Position numbers and translations under genes: made by a program. Source: an uncultured Prevotella sp. (lineage in GTDB: Bacteria > Bacteroidota > Bacteroidia > Bacteroidales > Bacteroidaceae). From it: a stretch of DNA of 6,952 nt. Below the pieces are notes generated by a model that was given only the letters and a program-made list of their open reading frames with translations, ran no database searches and was not told the DNA's origin. The DNA is taken from the NCBI GenBank assembly GCA_934219025.1, contig CAKQDG010000109.1, positions 1-6,952 of the forward strand, in the 5' to 3' direction. Each line of letters starts with the position of its first letter. The stretch's first letter is position 1. Shown piece after piece: positions 5,297 to 6,952 of the stretch.

Positions 5297-6600
5297 TATT
5301 TCCTCACTCCCTTATGAGTCATTATATCCAGCACGAACCTGTCGGTGTCGTCCATGCCGCGACTGCCGATGGCGGTGAGGTTGCGGATGCTCTGGTCCAC
5401 ATCGTCGTCGATTATTCCCTCAACGGAAGTAACGTATTTGTGCTGCATGGCAAGCATGGCACTCAATACGGCGGTGCTGACGCCTGTGGTAAGTTTCAAG
5501 GCACAGCTCGGTTTTGCACCATCGCAAATCATACCCGTGAGGTTGGCTATCATATTCTTCACCGCAAAGGAAATCTGCTCGTATGTTCCGCCCATCAGAT
5601 ATGTTATGCCGCAGCTACTGCCCGTGCTTGCCACGACACAGCCGCACAAGGCAGACAACGCGCCGAGGTTCTGCTTTATGTATATCGCCGTGAGGTTGCT
5701 CATCACAAGGGCTCGGACAAGCTCCTCCTCCGTGTTGTGGTTCTCCTTGGCGAAGACCACGACTGGCATCGTGGTGCAGATGCCCTGGTTGCCGCTGCCG
5801 CTATTGCTCATCACCGGTATCATGGCTCCTGCCATTCGGGCATCACAGGCACAGCTCGTTGCCGACAGAATTCGCGAAAAGATGCTCTCGCCCATTATGC
5901 CGTGGCCCAGCGGACTGCACAGGGTCTTGCCCAGTTCGTGTCCGTAGTTCTCGCGAAGTCCAGCCTCGGCGGCAGCCTCGTTCAGGCGTTTTGCCTCAAG
6001 GATAAAGCGCAGGTCGTCGAGGTCGGTGGTATGGGCAAACTCATAGACTTTATGAAGGGAAAGCTTTATGTCATCATCTTCATCCTCAGAAGAAGAAGCA
6101 GCGGCACAAGCCTCAACATTGAGCATCACTTCATCATTATGGCGCAGATACACAAAATGTGTATGCTCACTTTTTATCCTTGCCTCTGCCTCATTGCCCT
6201 GGGCAGAGCAGATCACGTTGATGTAGAGCTTGTCCGGATCGTCGTGTTCCAGTGTGATATGGATGCGGTTCTCGGCTATATACGCCTTGCCGCGGTCCAC
6301 GTCAGCCTTGGTGCTGTCGCGCAGCACCTCGAGCTGCAATTCCGGCTTACCGGCAAGAGCCCCAAGAGCAATGGCAATAGGCAAGCCTACCATTCCCGTG
6401 CCGGGAATTCCCACACCCATGGCATTCTTGAAGATATTGGCACTCAACCTTACCTCTATATGTTCTGGTGTGCATCCAAGCAATGCGGTGGCTTTTGCCA
6501 CACAAAGAGCCACGGCAATCGGTTCTGTACAACCAATGGCAGGCACCACTTGGCGGTGCATCAGCTCAAGGATTGCTTTTTTCTCTGACGGTGTTATCAT
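5296..6600 (-). CDS. cyuA: L-cysteine desulfidase / Fe-S L-serine dehydratase alpha-like protein (UPF0597, CyuA/YhaM family)
   Basis: Members of this family are [4Fe-4S] enzymes that break L-cysteine into pyruvate, ammonia and sulfide. They share a fold with the alpha chain of Fe-S L-serine dehydratase, so serine is a possible substrate. Length (434 aa) matches E. coli YhaM/CyuA. Family marks: VPAIGCTEPIAVAL (19-32) with C24, the invariant GCTEP cysteine; SGSGNQGICTTMPV (267-280) with C275; CGCVVASTGSSCGITYLMGG (319-338) with C319, C321 and C330; and GMICDGAKPSCALK (356-369) with C359 and C366. C275 and cysteines of the later blocks are the likely cluster ligands. An acidic stretch (SSSEDEDDD, 169-177) lies between the two halves. 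The start at 6600 follows a TAATTTTG promoter element and is followed at once by the family's N-terminal helix. It is divergent from the greA leader and upstream of dsbD. The family is certain; cysteine versus serine is not settled by sequence. Confidence 0.87.
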   Translation of the reverse strand: MITPSEKKAILELMHRQVVPAIGCTEPIAVALCVAKATALLGCTPEHIEVRLSANIFKNAMGVGIPGTGMVGLPIAIALGALAGKPELQLEVLRDSTKADVDRGKAYIAENRIHITLEHDDPDKLYINVICSAQGNEAEARIKSEHTHFVYLRHNDEVMLNVEACAAASSSEDEDDDIKLSLHKVYEFAHTTDLDDLRFILEAKRLNEAAAEAGLRENYGHELGKTLCSPLGHGIMGESIFSRILSATSCACDARMAGAMIPVMSNSGSGNQGICTTMPVVVFAKENHNTEEELVRALVMSNLTAIYIKQNLGALSALCGCVVASTGSSCGITYLMGGTYEQISFAVKNMIANLTGMICDGAKPSCALKLTTGVSTAVLSAMLAMQHKYVTSVEGIIDDDVDQSIRNLTAIGSRGMDDTDRFVLDIMTHKGVRK

Positions 6601-6636
6601 AATGACGTTGAAATAGTGTTGTTATATACTAATGTG

Positions 6637-6644
6637 CAAAATTA
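6637..6644 (-). promoter_or_regulatory. -7 promoter element for cyuA(-dsbD)
   Basis: CAAAATTA on the + strand reads TAATTTTG on the - strand, matching TAnnTTTG. It lies 36 bases before the cyuA ATG, giving a leader of about 30 bases. No good -33 element is visible 19-21 bases further upstream. Confidence 0.5.
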
Positions 6645-6686
6645 GGCATAAAAACACTAACATACATGCTTTTTACCTTTTTTTTG

Positions 6687-6717
6687 TTTTTACATTCAAA
6701 AATAATTACTACCTTTG
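6687..6717 (+). promoter_or_regulatory. Bacteroidetes-type promoter for the greA leader
   Basis: TACCTTTG at 6710-6717 matches TAnnTTTG exactly, with TTTT at 6687-6690 at the usual 19-base spacing for a -33 element. Transcription would start at about 6723-6726, some 160 bases before the greA start codon. Confidence 0.6.
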
Positions 6718-6725
6718 CAAAAGAT

Positions 6726-6809
6726 ATGATGCTGTTCGGGATTATCCTGGCTGCATTGGCATACACAGAAAAACAAAAAGACGGTATAACAGGTAATGGA
6801 TTTCGGTAA
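6726..6809 (+). CDS. Possible 27-codon leader ORF upstream of greA
   Basis: ATG at 6726 and TAA at 6807-6809 frame a 27-residue peptide: a short hydrophobic N-terminal part (MMLFGIILAALAY) and a polar end (EKQKDGITGNGFR). The ATG falls almost at the predicted transcription start, so translation would be leaderless or nearly so. The stop codon lies in the left arm of the hairpin at 6791-6833, so a ribosome reaching the end of the ORF would cover that arm. No single amino acid is over-represented as in classical biosynthetic leader peptides. It could be a chance ORF; conservation in related genomes would decide. Confidence 0.3.
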   Translation: MMLFGIILAALAYTEKQKDGITGNGFR

Positions 6810-6833
6810 ATTGACTACCGAAATCCATTATCT
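6791..6833 (+). promoter_or_regulatory. Perfect long hairpin in the greA leader (possible attenuator or small-RNA end)
   Basis: TAATGGATTTCGGTA (6794-6808) and TACCGAAATCCATTA (6816-6830) are exact complements with a 7-base loop (AATTGAC). Three more pairs at the base (A-U, G-C, G-U) extend the stem to 18. What follows is TCTTATTGTG, which is U-rich but not a clean U run, so termination strength is uncertain. It sits between the promoter at 6710 and greA, 51 bases before the greA ATG. Confidence 0.7.
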
Positions 6834-6884
6834 TATTGTGCCGCGAGAAACATTATAAACTTAAAGAAAGGATTTAAAAAAATT

Positions 6885-6952
6885 ATGGCTTACATGTCAC
6901 AAGATGGCTACGACAAGATGGTAGCCGAACTGAAACGTTTGGAAAGTGTAGA
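6885..6952 (+). CDS. greA: Transcription elongation factor GreA (5' end only)
   Basis: The last 68 bases encode MAYMSQDGYDKMVAELKRLE and two more residues. This is the start of the N-terminal coiled-coil domain of GreA as found in Bacteroidetes (MAYMS..GY.K...ELK.LE). GreA enters the secondary channel of RNA polymerase and stimulates cleavage of the RNA 3' end in backtracked complexes, restarting stalled elongation. Only 22 codons are visible, so the acidic tip of the coiled coil and the C-terminal FKBP-like domain are beyond the window. The start codon is preceded by an A-rich stretch (TTTAAAAAAATT). The gene is expressed from a long leader with its own promoter. Confidence 0.92.
   Translation, partial: MAYMSQDGYDKMVAELKRLESV

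Noticed and set aside
5113..6588. Long open frame (491 codons) on the + strand opposite cyuA
   Set aside because: It overlaps almost all of cyuA and the start of dsbD, has no family features, and is explained by the codon bias of the - strand genes, both of which carry clear catalytic motifs.

Overview
The window looks like chromosomal DNA from a member of the Bacteroidetes, most likely a Prevotella-type genus. Three upstream regions carry the Bacteroidetes -7 promoter element TAnnTTTG. Start codons are preceded by A-rich sequence rather than Shine-Dalgarno sites. The YbeY, GreA and DsbD proteins have Bacteroidetes-like sequences. This is a housekeeping region: no mobile element, CRISPR array, phage gene, tRNA or rRNA was seen.

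Layout from left to right. (1) 1-744, + strand: the 3' part of a CPBP-family intramembrane protease whose start lies before the window. (2) 820-1756, + strand: coaD (coenzyme A synthesis) with its own promoter, then ybeY (rRNA maturation) 22 bases later, probably one operon. (3) 1792-2406, - strand: rnhB (RNase HII), convergent with ybeY. Both genes end in the same kind of C-rich/G-rich repeat, which enters both reading frames in the same phase and gives both proteins an 'AP..SPKG' tail. (4) 2407-3170: a 764-base AT-rich stretch without a convincing gene, holding two hairpins and a strong terminator for the gene to its right. (5) 3171-6600, - strand: cyuA (Fe-S L-cysteine desulfidase / L-serine dehydratase-like) followed by dsbD (transmembrane thiol-disulfide reductase). 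The 88-base spacer between them is mostly a 3+3 inverted array of 9-base units, and the same unit occurs in the tail of ybeY. (6) 6601-6952: a divergent promoter region, then a long leader holding a possible 27-codon ORF and a perfect hairpin, then the first 22 codons of greA on the + strand.

The core genes are ordinary. cyuA and dsbD both concern cysteine or thiol chemistry and are probably co-transcribed, but a functional link is only inference. The points most worth a second look are the greA leader (possible attenuator or small RNA), the repeat-encoded C-terminal tails of YbeY and RNase HII, and the 9-base GGACnnCTC repeats at two places in the window. I see no evidence for a new multi-gene system.
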